Shown piece by piece: positions 62,401 through 64,000 of a stretch of DNA of 64,000 bases. The position numbers and the translations under genes are program-made. The notes under the pieces are model-generated. The model was given only the letters and a program-made list of their open reading frames with translations. It ran no database searches and was not told where the DNA came from. Numbering within the stretch: position 1 is the stretch's first letter; the number at the start of each line of letters is the position of its first letter. This DNA is from Neospora caninum Liverpool. Lineage: Eukaryota; Apicomplexa; Conoidasida; Eucoccidiorida; Sarcocystidae. The stretch spans positions 2,342,790 to 2,406,789 of the forward strand of contig NC_018390.1 in the NCBI RefSeq assembly GCF_000208865.1, written 5' to 3'.

Positions 62401-64000
62401 GGTACCTGTGGCCGATGTGGTAGCTCAGTACACACGGACACATGAAAAGGCAGCAAGAACCAGAGCTCCAAGTACGCTCTTTCACGGATCCGAGGCGACT
62501 TCTGTTGCATGTGATAAATCGATGTAACAGATCCATAAGTGACGTCCTACTCTCTGCACTGCGACGTGCTGGTACTGTGAGAGACGCAGTGGGCGTTTGG
62601 CACACGCCACAGCGAGACTGAGGTTATCGACTGAACGCCTACAACCGTGAAACTGAAACCAATTTCTCTGAACAATTCTAACCGTTAAACTCTGAGAATT
62701 CCCTTGGCGTCCCTCCAAGCACACCTCCGTCGTGCCTCACCTATCTTTCGTTTGGTCTTTGATCCTTCTCAGTGCGTATTCGCAAACCACCTTCGAGGCC
62801 GGCTCGGCGTCGCCACTGGCCATGGCCTGTCTAATGTCTCTCACAGCAGCCCACGTGGATCTCCGCGCCTCGATTGCCATCAGCCTGGTTTGCTGCCTGG
62901 CCTCGGTCGATGGGAGGCTGTCCTCCGCTTCGACGCTGGAGTCCTCGCTACGAGAAGCCGAATCTTGGGAGCGTCTGCTGCTCTCTCCCAGCAATCTTTC
63001 ATACACGCCGGCAACCTGAGGAAGCGACTGAAGAGCGGAGAATGATGAAGATTCGTCCACATCCGAGGAACGAGAACTCGCATTTTCTTGCTTAAACAAC
63101 AAAACAATCCCCTCAACTGTACGCTGGAGACGTTGAGAAATTTGCAAGCTTTCGTCCCGTCGCTCGCGCGCCTGATCTGGACCGGCACCTCCACCAAGAT
63201 TCTGAGCAGGAGTCGGAGGCACAAAGACGACGTAGGCGGAATAAAGGGAATCAAGACCCGTGCCGGAATTCTCTTTCACCGCCGATCTCCTGTCTACCGC
63301 ATCTTCTTTCTGATTTCGTTCGATGCTGCTACGCTCCATCGTACCACGCGGCGGAATCTCGACGAAGCTTGCGGTGGAGCCTGAATCTCCTTCCAGATTT
63401 CGTTCTCCTTTGCGATTTTCAGACGGCGGGTGACCCCTATCTTCGTAGTCCCCTGCGCCTCTTTCGCCCGTCTCTCCACCTTTCTCGTCGTCCTGCGATG
63501 TCCCTGCTAACGCGCCCGGAGGGTCTAAGTTGCGACAGAGCCTTTCGAGGAGCAGTCTGACTGCGGTGGCTGTCGCTCTGCGTTGACCGCGAGATCGATC
63601 GTCCCTCTGACGCTCTTCTGCAGACAGCTTCGACCGCTGCCGCGAGGTTTTGCCCTGAAAGCAGCTGAGGCTGTCATCTTCAGGCCCTCTCCCGAGAGAT
63701 ACATCCTCGATGATATTCCCCGGGCCGAGCGCGATGACTGGAAGCGTCGGCGTTTCCGCCTGACTTTGTCCTGCGGAAACATCGGTGTAGTCGGTCACAA
63801 GAATAATGAGAGGCTTTCTCTTGGTCACGACGCGTTCTACCTCTGACTGGTCGCAATTCGAAGTCCTTGAGACACACCGACCTTCGTTAGACGACTCCCC
63901 ATTTCCTTGTGTAGCGTTTCCTCCGTCACTTTGACGATCGCCGCCCTCGCTCCGCGGCCTCCTTGCCGGTTCGCCAGAGGCGAGGGCGGCGGCTGCACGC
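59487..64000 (-). CDS. Helical protein, possibly a GB1/RHD3 (GBP/atlastin)-class large GTPase (5' end outside window)
   Basis: The frame is open past base 64000, so the N-terminus is missing. Exons with matching phases: from beyond 64000 to 62741, 62245-61969, 61676-61468, 60732-60142 and 59622-59487 (stop TAA), about 824 residues here. Near 63825-63770 it reads KPLIILVTDYTDVS, a hydrophobic strand plus T-D where GB1/RHD3 proteins carry their R-D guanine-specificity motif. Later come SLYSAYVVFVPP, VRDIRQAMASGDAEPASK (compare the conserved post-G-domain helix with 'SG' in GBPs) and long helices (FHVGYSRSFPVVASELRRAA; KCFRAVEERFREELDREI). Long Arg/Glu/Ser inserts interrupt the first exon. The C-terminal exon is basic, with no membrane span. 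The family match is an inference from faint patterns; the P-loop that would decide it lies outside. A coiled-coil or tethering protein is the main alternative. The exon structure is firmer than the name. Confidence 0.6.

Overview
The window looks like nuclear DNA of a coccidian apicomplexan close to Toxoplasma, Neospora, Hammondia or Besnoitia. The signs are giant exons of several kilobases mixed with very small ones, GT-AG introns, long low-complexity Ser/Pro/Gly/Glu stretches, mitochondrial- and secretory-type leaders on eukaryotic genes, TGCATGC/ATGT microsatellite DNA, and an intronless tRNA with A and B boxes. The species cannot be fixed from this sequence alone. Most gene models below were built by hand from splice sites and reading-frame phase; several exons are too short to stand out as open frames.

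Layout. (1) 1-15374, plus strand: the 3' part of a giant GC-rich gene for a glycine-rich, cysteine-containing, multi-pass membrane protein. (2) 17420-21046, minus: a Ser-rich, probably nuclear protein, with a microsatellite just upstream. (3) 21283-25340: gene-poor. (4) 25341-26009 and 26240-27649, minus: two small multi-exon genes hidden among short frames. (5) 28200-31157, plus: a single-exon, nuclear-looking protein with a possible divergent AP2 domain. (6) 32289 to about 49736, minus: an approximately 4,900-residue, bacterial-type (YfaS/YfhM-like) alpha-2-macroglobulin in six exons, including a 23-nt microexon. (7) 51258-51339: tRNA-Ser(GCT). (8) 52769-56466, minus: a nine-exon gene for a probably mitochondrial protein. 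(9) 59487 to beyond 64000, minus: the 3' part of a helical protein that may belong to the GB1/RHD3 (GBP/atlastin) large-GTPase class.

The most striking item is the alpha-2-macroglobulin. The architecture is that of the bacterial family: N-terminal region, MG3/MG2-like domains, bait-region entry motif, LPRFL-type motif, helical domain and C-terminal DPLPAGLE domain. The place of the CxEQ thioester reads CCEY, so covalent trapping is unlikely. There is no operon logic here; genes are separate eukaryotic units. Two of them (1 and 6) probably make very large secreted or surface products, two (2 and 5) look nuclear, and one (8) looks mitochondrial.
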